Assembly (NCBI GenBank): GCA_950295325.1
Contig: OX485805.1
Span: 4,342,501 to 4,406,500 of the forward strand
Direction: 5' to 3'
DNA length: 64,000 nt
Origin: Polytrichum commune
Lineage: Eukaryota; Streptophyta; Polytrichopsida; Polytrichales; Polytrichaceae
Made by a program: the position numbers and the translations under genes. Each line of letters starts with the position of its first letter. Within the stretch, counting starts at the first letter, position 1. Shown one piece after another: positions 34,508-46,136 of this stretch. Under the pieces are notes generated by a model that saw nothing but the letters and a program-made list of their open reading frames with translations, searched no databases and had not been told where the DNA came from.

Positions 34508-37500
34508 AATTTTCGCCGATTTGCGACACTACCCTAAAACTTTTTTAAATCTGGTGTTGACAGAATACTTTTGTCCTGTGGAGAATTCCGTGGCCCTTTG
34601 AGATGTTTAGATGCAACCTTAAAGTAGTACCTGGAATCTAGATGATGACGGTTGGCTAGCGGGTTGGGTGGGGTTACTCGAGACATGGAATGGGGTTCAT
34701 GGTGCGGATGGGTGTTGTTCGAGCCGCATGATACGATCAATTCATTTGTGTTTAGTACTCATAAATGTGGCACTGATGAGTCATCAACAATAATGTCAGA
34801 ATCAAGAGGATTGATTTTCCATACTATGGTTTCTAACCTTCATCAATGAAATGCGCCTTCTACTCCTCAGAGTCTCTGCAGTATGTGGTCCTCTTTGCAA
34901 TGTGGGGTGTCACCTCTCTTCTAGTCATACTTAGTGGGCATTTCCTCAGTCTACTTTTAGGGTTTCAGACTATCCCATAAATTATTGAGAAAGTTCAGGA
35001 TCCGTGTTCAGAATGCTGATGTGGAAGGGATGTTGGATCTTTTATTAGGGTTTAGTTCTAGCTCATATGTACTGTCGTACTTGCATTTTCTGTTCTAGCA
35101 CTTGCTGTGTTAGAATAGTACTCCTTGTCAAGAACTCTCCTTGTTTTCTGTGAAGAATATCAAATCAACAACTCCAGTTCTCGTGGAGGTTCAAAATGAT
35201 TAAAATTCCTCCATTCAAATCCAGAGGGCATGGGACAGGTCTTGCAATCAGTCTTTCTGCGCCCAACAATCCATCAGGTGTGTGTGCTTGGCTTTCTCTT
35301 ATAATTTGCTTGTATGTACTTCTGTCGCCTTTCATTGAGCTATATGTTCACCATTTCTGAAGCCCTGGAAGTTTTCTTTAAACATCGATGAGAAACATCA
35401 AGATCTGTTTGGCCTTGAGGGTTAAGGTTTGCCAATAGTTATTCAGGACAACAATAGTACTTGATGAAGAGGTTAAAGAAAATCAATGATCAACAATTCC
35501 ACTACGAGGGTGTAATTGGTGTTGTAACAGTGCTGATCTCTGTACGACGCATTAGATTTCTTGCTTATTGGGCTTGGCTCATGGACTTTGCTTAGTCTGA
35601 TGTGTTCTAGATTTGAGACTAATAAATTGAGTTAATTGCAGATCTTCAACAGAAAAGCCTGAGAGTAGTTGGTTATGCTCTTTCTGAATTGTAAGAGGTC
35701 CAGTGATTTAGAAAGAGGATGTGTATTCAGTTGTTTAGTGTCTGAATTATTTCCACCCCTAAATGGATTGAAACACGTGCTGTGGGCCAAAGAGCCTAGA
35801 GTTTCAAAGCCCAGAGTAGGAGGAAGGTCTAATTTTGTAGTAAGGAAGAGCTCTAATGCATTCAAGAATCATTATGTTTTGGTTAGTGCCATTTCTTAGC
35901 TGATCTTTTCTATATGAAGGCATTTTTTGGTGGTGTGGTCTTGTAAGCTTGATAATGATAGCCAACTGTAAGAAGTATTACCATGTCCTTTTTTAAGTTT
36001 TAGTTCATTTTATGAGATTATGGTTGATGTAAGGGACATTGCTGAATTTTTTAGAGGAACCTACATTTGATATTTTTGTCATGCTGGGAGCTGGTGAGGA
36101 CAAGTTGGAGGGTGTGTCACCTTCTCATCTCAGCAAGAAGTTAAGTTAGGTTGGGCTGAACTTCAATTCTCATGCGATTATAAATTTCTATACGTTTTCT
36201 TGATCCATCCTACTGTTTATTTCTTTGGTGTGATTTTCTGATCCTCAAACCTCTATTCCTAACTCAATTTGGAAATAATAAATCATTGGTGACTCGTTGT
36301 TTGTTTATATTAGGGACTCATTGTTAAAAGCTGGTTATATTAGTGACTTGTTAGAAGCTGGGTATATTAGGGACTCGTTGTTAGAAGTGTTTTGTGTTTT
36401 CTGATGTTGAACCATAATATCTATGTGGGATGTGAGGTGCCTAACAAATGAAGTTAATCATTTACTTAAAGCTTAACCAGAAAGTATCTATGGTAAGCAT
36501 GAGATCACTTAGATTGTGTATGTTGGAGCAAAAGCTACGAGATATTACCAGCCTGTGTTAGATCTGTTTGTATGAAATACAGATGTAACAGCCCCCTTTC
36601 AAGAACGAGTGGTCTGTTGCTCGATTGATAGAGCTCACAGCTGGAATTTAAAGTTCATTACATTGTAGTGTAATGGAAGTAGAGTTGAAACCTTCAACTC
36701 TCTCAAGGTGTATTGAACTTCCTCAGATCAGGGCTGTGAATGGGGGTTTTAGGGATAGAGGTGCAGTACATGGGAATGTATTCTTCATTACAGTGTTATG
36801 CATTCCTAGTTTTGCCCTCATGATAATGAGGATGCTGATTATGATTGGTGAGAGTAGGTAGAAGAGGAAGGTATTGGAGACTTTTAGAGTTGAAGGTTTC
36901 AAATTTGTACTTTTTGTGTTTGTACTCATTTTGACATCCCTACATCTTTTGCAGCCTGAATGGTATAGGCTTTTCTGGTCTGTCCACTGCATCCTCCTTT
37001 CTGAGTTTTTGCTTGCATTAGTTAGATTTTTCCATCTATAGACTTGAGTCTTGCAATGATCTGCTGTAGGTTCCCTGGGTTGAATTTGTTCCATTCCAGG
37101 CCTCAGTGGGATGCTTGAAGCCATTAAAGATTGCTTTCCATCATGATCGCTTGATGTGTAGGTACTAGTGTTTCCTTCCGGTGTTGCTTCTACAATGAGG
37201 GGACTTCTACAATATTTGGAAACAGCTGCAATGATGTTGCTATGGACTATTGTGTGTCTAATGTACATCCTACGCAACATGTTTAGTTAAATTTTCCAAT
37301 TAATTATTACAATGCAATTGCTTGTTGTATTGATTTTTCAAAGGCAATTATACCAGGTGGATCTCAGAGGTTCGAATTAGGCATCTTTACATCCTTGAGC
37401 CCAAATTGCACATTTTCACACGTCATCCACAAATTGCACATTTTCCTGTAACTCAAGCCATGATTTTTGTAATTTTATAGAAAATACAGGAAAAATGTTG

Positions 37501-37796
37501 AATATTTTCCAGCAAGGACACTTAATTTCACCTCTGCCCTTCTAACAATATCTCATAAAGATTTGAAGGAAGGAAATGTTTGAAGGTGCCACTATATTGA
37601 AAAAATGACTATGTGATGCAGTCTAACCAAAACAAGTAAAAGCTACCCTCTTTCCCTCCCTCTCATCCATCTTTCTCTTGCTCATATACATTGTGTTCAA
37701 ATGTAGCAAGTTACAAGTTATGAGTCATGACCATAAATGCACCAAGAATAAAGCAATACATCCAAGACAACCTTCAAGTCTCCAATGCATCCCTTC
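34508..37796. other. Cytochrome c1 3' region and long spacer, no supported gene
   Basis: Holds the 3' UTR of cytochrome c1 and a non-coding spacer. A 185-codon minus frame at 36723-37280 has no recognisable domain and uneven composition. Fragments GTTGAAACCTTCAACTCTC (36685-36703) and its partial complement near 36885 form a small inverted repeat. Short GGGACTCGTTGTTAGAAG-type direct repeats occur at 36310-36390. Confidence 0.5.
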
Positions 37797-38021
37797 CAGT
37801 GATCGGGGAGATTTTTGGGCATAACTGGTTGAGATCCTAGTGTTTGCAAGTCCAACCGGTTACATGTTGACATCCTCCGGTTTTCCTTTATTAAATTGGG
37901 GTACATTCTATAAATTCTTCTAAAATGATAGGTAATTTTCCTGCAGTCTTGAACTTCAACCGGTTATTTCTCAAACTCAACTGGTTCATCTGTAACTAAC
38001 TGCCGGTTCTCCCCGATCATA
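37797..38021 (+). mobile_element. Mutator-type MITE, copy C
   Basis: A 225-bp copy, the same length as copy A. The ends read CAGTGATCGGGGAGA and TCTCCCCGATCATA. Flanking 9-mers CATCCCTTC (37788-37796) and GATCCCTTC (38022-38030) match at 8 of 9 positions. It lies about 0.9 kb upstream of the glycine-cleavage H gene. Confidence 0.87.
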
Positions 38022-38929
38022 GATCCCTTCACTTTAGTTTCAATGGTCAAGATTGTCCAAGGACTGTGCACTTGACTCGATAGCTCACTACCCCAACTCT
38101 ATCTCGTAGCCTTATCCCTACTCCACTAACCATCTAATTTAGTGCGGCCCACACCAATCCATGTGTCATGGTGTCATATCAATTTCAGTAGCACACTAAA
38201 TTTGATAAACAAAGTAACTCCCATGCTGTGCTGACCCCTCTTGCTCTCTTTGCAATCACACACGCACTCACCTTCTATATATCTCTTCTATATATCGCAC
38301 AAAATAGGTTAGCCGGTATTAATTCAAAGTTAGAATTTCTGTGTACAATATGAGTGTAAAAGATGCTGGTATCCAAATTCTGGCTTTTAGTCCAGGCAAA
38401 GCTCCACCATGTTTGCGGCTGTGCATGTATGTACTTATCCCTCCTCCTCTTTGTGCATGCATTGGCTATTGCACCACTTACAATTAGGTCTCCTGGCAAT
38501 CATGGCACCCTGGATCGGCAATCGTGGGGTAGCCAGCCACTCAGATGATGTAGGTAGCTTAGAGAGAGAGATCGATGGAGATGGTGAGAGATGGAGGAAA
38601 GCGGAAACAGATAGAGATAGAGATGAGATGGCAGTGTGAAAGGAGATGAAGAGGTGGAAAATGGGACGGAAGTTATTATCCAGAGCGAGTGGAGGTGGCA
38701 CTTCTCCCCCCCTCGCAGTAAAGCAAAAGCGAAGGGAAGGCCAAGCTCTCCCCATCATCCCATGCCATAGGATAGCGGAACGCTCAGCTTCTCCTTCTAT
38801 CACGATAGGCTGCAGCTTCAGCTAAAGAATTGGCACCTCTTCTACTTCCTGTCCGCAACCTTCTCCTCTCCGCTGTCTCGCTCTCTTCTTTGTGCGAGAG
38901 TGTTTGGAGACACAACCCGCTTGCTTGCA
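38022..38929 (+). promoter_or_regulatory. Upstream region of the H-protein gene
   Basis: Contains TATATA-rich stretches at 38275-38297, a GA-rich run at 38558-38635 and a CT-rich leader directly before the ATG (38837-38895), the usual make-up of a plant 5' leader. Plus- and minus-strand frames of 60-122 codons here are by-products of the GA/CT bias. No defined operator can be pointed to. Confidence 0.45.
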
Positions 38930-41541
38930 ATGGCGCTCAGGTCGTTGGCAACTCAGGCAGCTACGGTGTTGAGGTTGCGGGGCAGCCCCGTGGTGGCCAA
39001 GAGCCTCTGGGTTCCCCTCCGAAGGACGTTCGCCGCCGATGCCGATGCAGATGGTGAGTCTTGGTTTTGGTTGGGTGGGTTTGTGGGTGTGGGTTACTGT
39101 TGCATTGTGTGTTGAATTTGAGTCTGCCTTCGTTTGCGAGCCTAGAATAGGATGGGGTTGTCATATACAACATAGTTTGGTGGGCCAAGGTAACAAGAAT
39201 GCGAGATGTGTTGAAGATGGTGGAGCTTTGTCTCAAAGTTGCTCCCCCACTTGTTTTGGATGGATTCTGAAGCTGTTGTCGAGCTTATAGGATTCTCAAG
39301 TCCAACAGTCCTACAAGTCTTGAAATTCAATGCAAAGAAAGTAAGGAAGAAAGAAAGAGATAAGGACCCAATGTTCCACCATTGTCTTAGGCACATGGAC
39401 AGGGCACATGTTGCCTCAAGCTTAACTTAGCCCGACACCAAACTTCCAAGCTTGAGCTTGAACACAAGTTCAAGCTGGGGGTGGCAACATCATGTGGGTA
39501 GCAAGCAGCTTGTGGGACTAGCATTCAGTGACATTGTGGACTTCCATTATGGTACACTGTTGTTTTTTCGAAATTCTTCAGTTTCTGTCATTGGTGGATA
39601 AGAATATTCGTGTTCTTGTTTAAATCCTTTGTAATGGTTTCGTTTGTCTTGGCTTGACTTCCTCTTCGTTTCGGTGGAAGTACCGCACTTGTTGTACATT
39701 GGTGGTAACGCCACGCTGTTGTTGTTGTTTTTTCGCAGAGGTTCTCGATGGGCTGCATTACCAAGACTCACACGAGTGGGTGAAGGTTGAAGGCGACGTC
39801 GGCATTGTCGGTATCACCGATCACGCACAGGTATGATGCTAGAAACATCATCATGTCTAATCCCACACATCTCCCTGTCGCTTGTCTGGTCTCCTTACAT
39901 TGCCACATACACCCCCTCTTGTGTGAAAGTTTAGGAGCTACTAAGAATGGACTAAGTTGGCCATGGTTTGTATAGTGGAGTATTTAGATGTTCTAGAGCA
40001 AGTACACTATATACGTGCTTGAGTACTGTTTGTCTGATGTAGGTGTGGCATTAAAATTGATGTGTCCTACTAAGTAGAATGGCCTCCATAACTAGCCTTG
40101 TAACAGCCAGTGTCTCATACCACCTTCGTTGGGTGTCACCCAGAGTTCGCAAGAACAAGTATGTGTGTCAATTTTGAGTAGTGTGGGTGGCATTAAATGG
40201 TTGCCACGTAGTGATTGCAAGGTCATTTGTGTGGGTCGATTATGAGTAGTGTGGGTGACACTAGATTTATGGTGGCCACTAAATGGTTGCCACGTAGTGA
40301 TTGCAAGGTCATTTATGCAGGTCGATGTTGACGTTGATGATGAATGGTGTGGGGGCCACACTTAATCAGATCTATTTGTGTAGTTTCTTTTGTGTCATTG
40401 TTTAAGCACTGCTGTTTGATGGTACCATCATGTTAATGTTGCTGTGCTAACCTTGAGATTACAAATTTTGGTTACAGAAAGCTTTGGGAGACTTGGTGTT
40501 CGTGGAATTGCCCGAGGCAGGGAGCACGGTGTCCCAAGGTGGGAAATTCGGAAGCGTTGAGAGTGTGAAAGCTGTGAGTGATGTGCTCAGCCCCATTTCT
40601 GGAACCGTCACGGAGACCAACAACAATCTCGGAGACGCCCCTGAAACAGTAAGCCATGATCAATCATCACTTTATTTGTTTATGTATATATTTTATTTTA
40701 TTTTATTTTATTTTTCCTTCAGAAAGTTCTCAGAGTTTCTCTCTGGTTTGGATTTTTCTATGGATACTTGTTATGAGATGAAGAAATAGCCATTTATTGC
40801 TTCATGGATTTATTTGATGAGTTCAAAACTACACTGAAGGTCTCACACACTGGGGCATGAGTCGAGTACATCAGCCGAGAGATTGTACTTGCAATTTTCG
40901 GGAGTTTGATACTTGAATTTGACAGGCTTTCATCCAAAGCTCCCAAAATATTGAAGAGCTTGACCAATCCTCAAGCTCTCAGTAGTGTGCACAAAGTGTG
41001 ACATTGCCACACCCAAAGTGAGATGTCAAGGAGGATGGTATGAAACAAAGGAGAGTTCAAAAAGCCCATTGGCGTGGGGCCCAAAAAAACAAAAGCTTGA
41101 ACTTTCCACATAACAATGAGGAAGCTTAGGATTTTGACAAAGAGCTTGTCATAGTTGTTGCACGTGAGATCCATCAAAGCGCCACCTAAGCTTTGTAAGC
41201 CTATGAAATGGTCAAGCTCAACTTGAAAGCTCAAGTGTAAAGTGGACTTGAGTGAACAAGCATGCGAAAGAGGCTCCCACGGCCAATGAAGAAGCTCCTT
41301 CCTCCAAATAATTAACCTCACTAGTGTAAAATGGGTCTTAACTCTACTCTAACAAGACCTTAGGAGGTGTTTTTTTTCTCTAAATTTAGCTCTCTCAAAT
41401 TGTGGTGATTTTCTGTATGGGCAGGTGAACACCAGTCCCTACGATCAGGGCTGGCTCATCAAGGTGAAGCTGGACAACAAGGGAGAGACCGCCAAACTGA
41501 TGACTCCTGAGAAGTACAAGGAGTTCCAGAGCTCCCACTAA
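38930..41541 (+). CDS. GCSH: Glycine cleavage system H protein, mitochondrial, 4 exons
   Basis: The lipoyl-carrying shuttle of glycine decarboxylase in the mitochondrial matrix. It moves the methylamine intermediate between the P, T and L proteins and is central to photorespiration in plants. Exons: 38930-39053, 39739-39830, 40478-40648 and 41425-41541. All are GT-AG and in phase, giving 167 residues, normal for the plant precursor. The N-terminal 35 residues are Arg/Ala/Leu-rich and lack acids (mitochondrial presequence); [11 protein letters not shown] marks the cleavage zone. The mature protein has HEWVKVEG and GITDHAQ in exon 2. The lipoylation site is in exon 3, Lys103 within [24 protein letters not shown] and a C-terminal YKEF segment are in exon 4. 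Intron 2 has an 85-bp-spaced direct repeat, and intron 3 is 776 bp. Confidence 0.97.
40195..40313 (+). repeat. Direct repeat inside intron 2 of the H-protein gene
   Basis: A 34-bp word beginning AAATGGTTGCCACGTAGTGA occurs at 40195-40228 and again at 40280-40313, with similar sequence around it, so the local unit is 85 bp. Likely a local tandem duplication. Confidence 0.85.
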
Positions 41542-42399
41542 TTTATGTATCAATTTATTTTCCCGTGCAAACTATATCATTTCTCAACAGCAATCTCCAT
41601 ATACAAGTCTGAGAGGTCTGTTCTATACTAGACCCAGTTTGCTTGTTTATAAGGGGTATCCAGAGACTATCGGGGAATACTTTAGGGCAAGGCTTTCTCG
41701 ACAGTACTTAAAATTGGGTGACCACTTAAGGTGATGTGATTAGGTTAGATTTCATCTATCATGTGTAAATTGGGGCTTCCGCATTTGTACTCCCATCCTT
41801 CCAGTCCGAATGTGAAGATCAAGAGATTCTGCTTGAATTTGTAGTTTGTTCTTCAAAATGAGCACTGACAGCTGTAAACGCTGCACGTCTGCATTTTAAA
41901 CCTGCAATGCTGATGCAAGGTCTCTATCTGAATTACTGCTCACTTAGACATGGTGCAAATAAGGTCAATTCAGCTCTGACATTAATTCTGCTCAGAGGAT
42001 CTTTAAATTCTAGGTGCTGAATATCTTGGTTATGTTGTTTACTTGGAGAAGCAAATATTGGTTAATCTGTAGTTGCATGATATTCCTCTTCAAGTAGGGT
42101 GCTAATAATCACTTGCCAGCCATTGTAAGTTGATCAACTAATGCCTTTTCAGTTGAGCTGTAGATTTGAGGAATCTAAAGCATGAATTTGCTTACCAGCT
42201 ATTTCGGCAGAGTAATGAATTGTCCCCCCTCGCTGTCTTGGTCTATCAGTTGAGGTGTTAAATTGGGCACGATCTGAAGATTCAGATATGTCTAACCATT
42301 CTGGTCGATTTGTACTGCAGTAATTGTAGAAAGTGACTTACTGAGTACATAGGACTTTCTCAATTATGAATGCGAATCGGACTTGAAGCAACCATTGAC
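41542..42399. other. H-protein 3' region, no gene
   Basis: Contains the 3' UTR of the H-protein gene and an unremarkable spacer. No clear polyadenylation signal can be singled out, and there is no recognisable open frame. Confidence 0.5.
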
Positions 42400-42725
42400 A
42401 CCAACCCGACCCAAAATCATTACTGCTACCACACCTCGAATCAAAGACTTGCCATTGAAATCGGCTGGTGGTTGATTTTCCCCATCCCTAGATAGTAGAT
42501 TATGCCATTTCTCTTGCAATGTAGTTGAAAATGAGGCACACTTTGTGTTGGAGTGCCCCCTCTACAACTCCACTAGAGATAAGTTTTTTTCTCTATTTGG
42601 GTCTATGGAGCCTCAAGACTTTCTTTCAATTAGACCATCAAGTGGATATTAGCTTCTATCTTAAAAAGGCTATTGCACTCTGCTACTATAGGGGATTAGC
42701 ACATTTGACACCACCTTGATGGACT
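42400..42725 (+). mobile_element. Non-LTR retrotransposon remnant (3' end of ORF), copy 1
   Basis: Decayed coding sequence on the plus strand. In frame it reads RIKDLPLKSAGGW, then an RLCHFSC segment and VVENEAHFVLECPLYNSTRD. This is the zinc-knuckle-like HFxLxCPLY motif following the reverse transcriptase in many LINE-type proteins, after the LxIExGRW motif. Stops and frameshifts abound. A second copy is at 45140-45495. Confidence 0.75.
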
Positions 42726-45139
42726 TTTAGACCCATAAGCCTTCTGGCTTCCTGGACTTTTGATACAACTTCATTTTGTTGTACGGCATTCACGACTTGT
42801 TTCAGGTGAAGTTCATGACATGAACCCAATTGAGGATGAAAGACAATTGAAGAGGCCAGCTATGGCGTTTTTCGTGGATGTGCCCTATAGGTAGTAAATT
42901 AGGTTCTGAATGGCACGAGCCTCCAACCCCCATGCAATGAACAATTAGTTCATTACGAACATTCCGCTCGCCAGGAACTCAGAGGTTGAAAGTCGGACCT
43001 AGTAATCTACAAATTGCAGATATTTCTTGATTCTTTTGACAACAAACTGGTGAACAGTTATGGCATCTTGCACTCATCAGCATGATTATCAGGAGAAAGA
43101 ATGTGCTGCTACTTGGAACTTCAAAAGTATTAATATCAATGGGATAATCGCATGCACCATACCCTTAGGTTATGCTTTGAAAATCTTCTTCCTCTCAACG
43201 AATTTTTGATATTATGATATATTATCAGCTCTGGAATTTTTAAGTTTCTCCAGTTGTATTGCACTTGCTTCGTTATTCTTGTATTGGGCTTTGTCGGCAG
43301 TGTGGTATACTTGTACAAGTTAAAGAAATGTATATGTTTCTGTTTCAAATTGACAGAGAATCTATTTACCATTATTGGAATAAATGCCCCAAAATGAGAT
43401 TTTCAATTTCAAATGACCACATTTTCTCAAGAATAAGATGTATTTAGAGCAATTGTTTTCTTGGAGACCTAGCTATTGATATTGTCTATCACCTCCAAAA
43501 GCTTGAGTTCAAATATTCATTCATGGTCATTTCTTTACAACTCACGAAGTGCTTGCATCTAAGAGACATTTTGATAGTCTGCTTACTTCAAGATCACACA
43601 ATGCCTGCAACTTTCTGCCAATCTACAATTCATTTTTGACCCAGACCAAAAGTGTTTATTCTACAATTTCTAAGTCTACGGATGGAGAAATTCCCCCTCG
43701 CTGCCGAACAATTACTTGAATTTAACACATGTGGATGATTTGGTCCAGCTTTCAAGAGGTGGAAATTTCGGCAAGCATCTATCTCATGGTCAGGGTGTGA
43801 TTCAGATCATCGTAACTGCCAGGCGTCAACTCTGCTTTTGCAAATGTTTCTGAAGCAGAACCCTAATTTTTCCTTTCCCACAAGACTAAAATCTAATCGA
43901 TATTTAAGTTCATGGGTGTGGGTCGTGGCCTTGAATGAGGCCGTGGATAGCTCCGCCTGAATACTACGACGGTAATCCAAACATATTTGAATGACCTAAA
44001 ATTGCAAATGAGAAGCAATTGGATGTGGTTGTGTCATGCCCACAGGAGTCCTCGTAGAAAGTGAGTTTATGGCACCTTATAGTCAGTAGCACCACCTTAC
44101 GAATGAGGCTCAAATGTAGAGGGAATTCAAGATACAGGAAACTCAACCTATGGAGCTGAAATTGATGTTAAAGTTATATTTGAACATAATTGAAATGAGC
44201 TCGATGTTGTTGAGCTCTAATGAAAGAGTGCTGCTCATTGCAATTTTAGGTCTTTGCTTTCTGATTTTAGCACGGAGCTAAAAGTGAAGACCTCAAATTG
44301 CAAGGAGCAGCACTCCTCTTTGAACATGATAAGACTCTGGAGAGTTGCATTTTGCAATGTTTAGGTTTTACGTTTTAAAGACCAAATACAGCCATTTTTG
44401 TTGCAATTAAGAGCTGTTCATCTTTGTGGAAATGATGATGCAAAAGATGTTTCATAGTGTGGGAGGGTTGAACTTCACTTGAGGTCTCATACGCTTGTGA
44501 CGCAAAAATTTTAGGTGTTGGAGAGCAATGACGACAATCCGAAACTCATCGTTTACATTTCGTGAGACATTTTCTCTAACCCTAATTTTGTTTTCTCTTG
44601 AATTTTGTCCATTGAGACCATCTTTTATAGAGGAAAAATAAATTTGATTGCCCACAATGAAAATATTAATTGAAATCACGCATTTATTAAAAATGCATGT
44701 CATGTGTGGCTATGGATGGCACATTGAAAAATATTATGGATTAATTGCAGGTTACAACAGACGTGAAGGTGAAGAAGCAAGGATACTTGCGTAGATATGC
44801 ATGTGGAAATAGATGGCATAGAAACGAGAAAAAACTTTATATATATAAAGATGGAACATATTGGCACCTAAAACTCAAAGAAGCCCTCCAAGACTTTCCG
44901 GTTCAACTCAAGCAAGGGATCATTAGGGGATTTCAACTCCAATTGATCCCTATACTTTATGCTTAGCTCTACATGATGCTCCATGAGCATTTTGATAATA
45001 CATAATACAAATTCTTGCATGGGGCGTCAATACCTGGGCAACACATAATAATCTCCCCTGAAAACCTACAATAGCAATGCACATTTTACTCATGGGCAAT
45101 GTATGTGTTATGCAACTACGAAACTTGCCTACACCTCAA
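42726..45139. other. Intergenic, no supported gene
   Basis: Short unrelated frames only. A pair of complementary words around 44195-44240 and 44300-44330 (GAGCTCTAATGAAAGAGTGC against GCAAGGAGCAGCACTCC) suggests a decayed inverted-repeat element. No RNA gene recognised. Confidence 0.4.
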
Positions 45140-45495
45140 ACAATTCGATCCATTGTTGTTTACCCTACCTCAAATCATAGACTTGCCATTGAACTTGGCC
45201 AATGGCCAACTATCCCATCCTTAGAAAGATAACATACTATGCCACTTTTGCTTTGACAATTTAGTTGAAAATCAGGCGCACTTTGTGCTAAAATCCCCCT
45301 CTACAACTCCATTCAAAGTAAGTTTCCTTCCCTATTACATATTGTAGCACTAGACAACCTCAAGTCTTTCTTCCAACTAATTCATCAACTTTCTATCGCA
45401 CAGATGCCACTGCACTCCATTGCTATATGGAATCAACCCTTTTTTGACATCATATTCTAGTTCCATTAACCTTTTGACTTCCGAGACTTTGAGAT
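45140..45495 (+). mobile_element. Non-LTR retrotransposon remnant, copy 2
   Basis: Parallel to 42400-42725, with the same order of RLAIE-like, CHFC-like and NLVENQAHFVL-type coding traces, then CPSTTPF. It is more decayed, with stops and indels. Directly followed by a MITE of the TTTAGTGT family. Confidence 0.7.
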
Positions 45496-45525
45496 CAAGT
45501 TTGTTTCCTTGCACACAAAGTTCAA

Positions 45526-45766
45526 ACTACATTAAATATGATATTTAGTGTTTGATTATATTTAGTGTTGTTACCACCCTAATCTATGGTAATATGTGGA
45601 AGTTACATACCACCCAATTTGTGCATGTAACTTCCACATATTACCATAGTTGATATTTAGTGTTTGAGTTTACATTTAATGTTACTTACTTTCATAGGGT
45701 TAGTGATATTTAGTGTATGCGTTCGTATTTAGTGTATCAAACACCAAAAATCATATTTAGTGTACC
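45526..45766. mobile_element. MITE of the CTACACTAAATATGATATTTAGTG family, copy 3 (unoccupied form)
   Basis: The left end, CTACATTAAATATGATATTT, and the right end, complemented, TACACTAAATATGATTTTTG, are inverted repeats. The interior is rich in TTTAGTGT words. It is the unoccupied counterpart of copy 4 (49987-52035): around 45716-45722 the sequence ATTTAGTGTATGCG runs on without interruption where copy 4 carries a pogo-like insertion. Confidence 0.8.
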
Positions 45767-46136
45767 AAGATGTTTTTTCACTGTTCTCTGACCACAAGTT
45801 GCCCGTTGCCTGACTCGAAAGCTTCACTTATGCATGTACTTAAACAGGGAGGATATCGACTTCAGCAACGCCTGGGAATTTGTGCCTATGTGGGTTGTTC
45901 TCCAGTTTTTGCATGGAATTCTGTCCCACTCTTGAGTCTTTGACTGATAAGAAAAGAAAAGAAAAATTACGCCCGTACAATGTACCGGCATGACTGCGAG
46001 CCTGTTGTCTGTATGCTAAACATGGCGGACCGTGTTGTAGCATGGGGAGTTACGCCTCTGTTGGGAGGTGGGCTCTTGTTAGTAAGAGGTAGTTTGAAAG
46101 TAAGGGGGGTAGGGTAGGGGAGTAGGAGGTTTGGTT

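Noticed and set aside
36723-37280. 185-codon minus-strand frame, the longest unassigned open frame in the gene island
   Set aside because: No recognisable domain, uneven composition, no splice partner and no promoter-like context; it lies in the spacer after cytochrome c1 and can arise by chance.
38435-38803. 122-codon minus-strand frame before the H-protein gene
   Set aside because: Produced by the GA/CT-rich promoter and leader; contains Ser-Leu runs typical of simple-sequence reading.
40971-41321. 116-codon minus-strand frame within intron 3 of the H-protein gene
   Set aside because: Antisense inside a well-supported intron, with hydrophobic low-information content and no family. At most a transposon scrap.
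45840-46136. Short minus frame (45840-46043) just downstream of the retroelement stop
   Set aside because: Most likely the retroelement 3' UTR; no link to the upstream frame and no domain.
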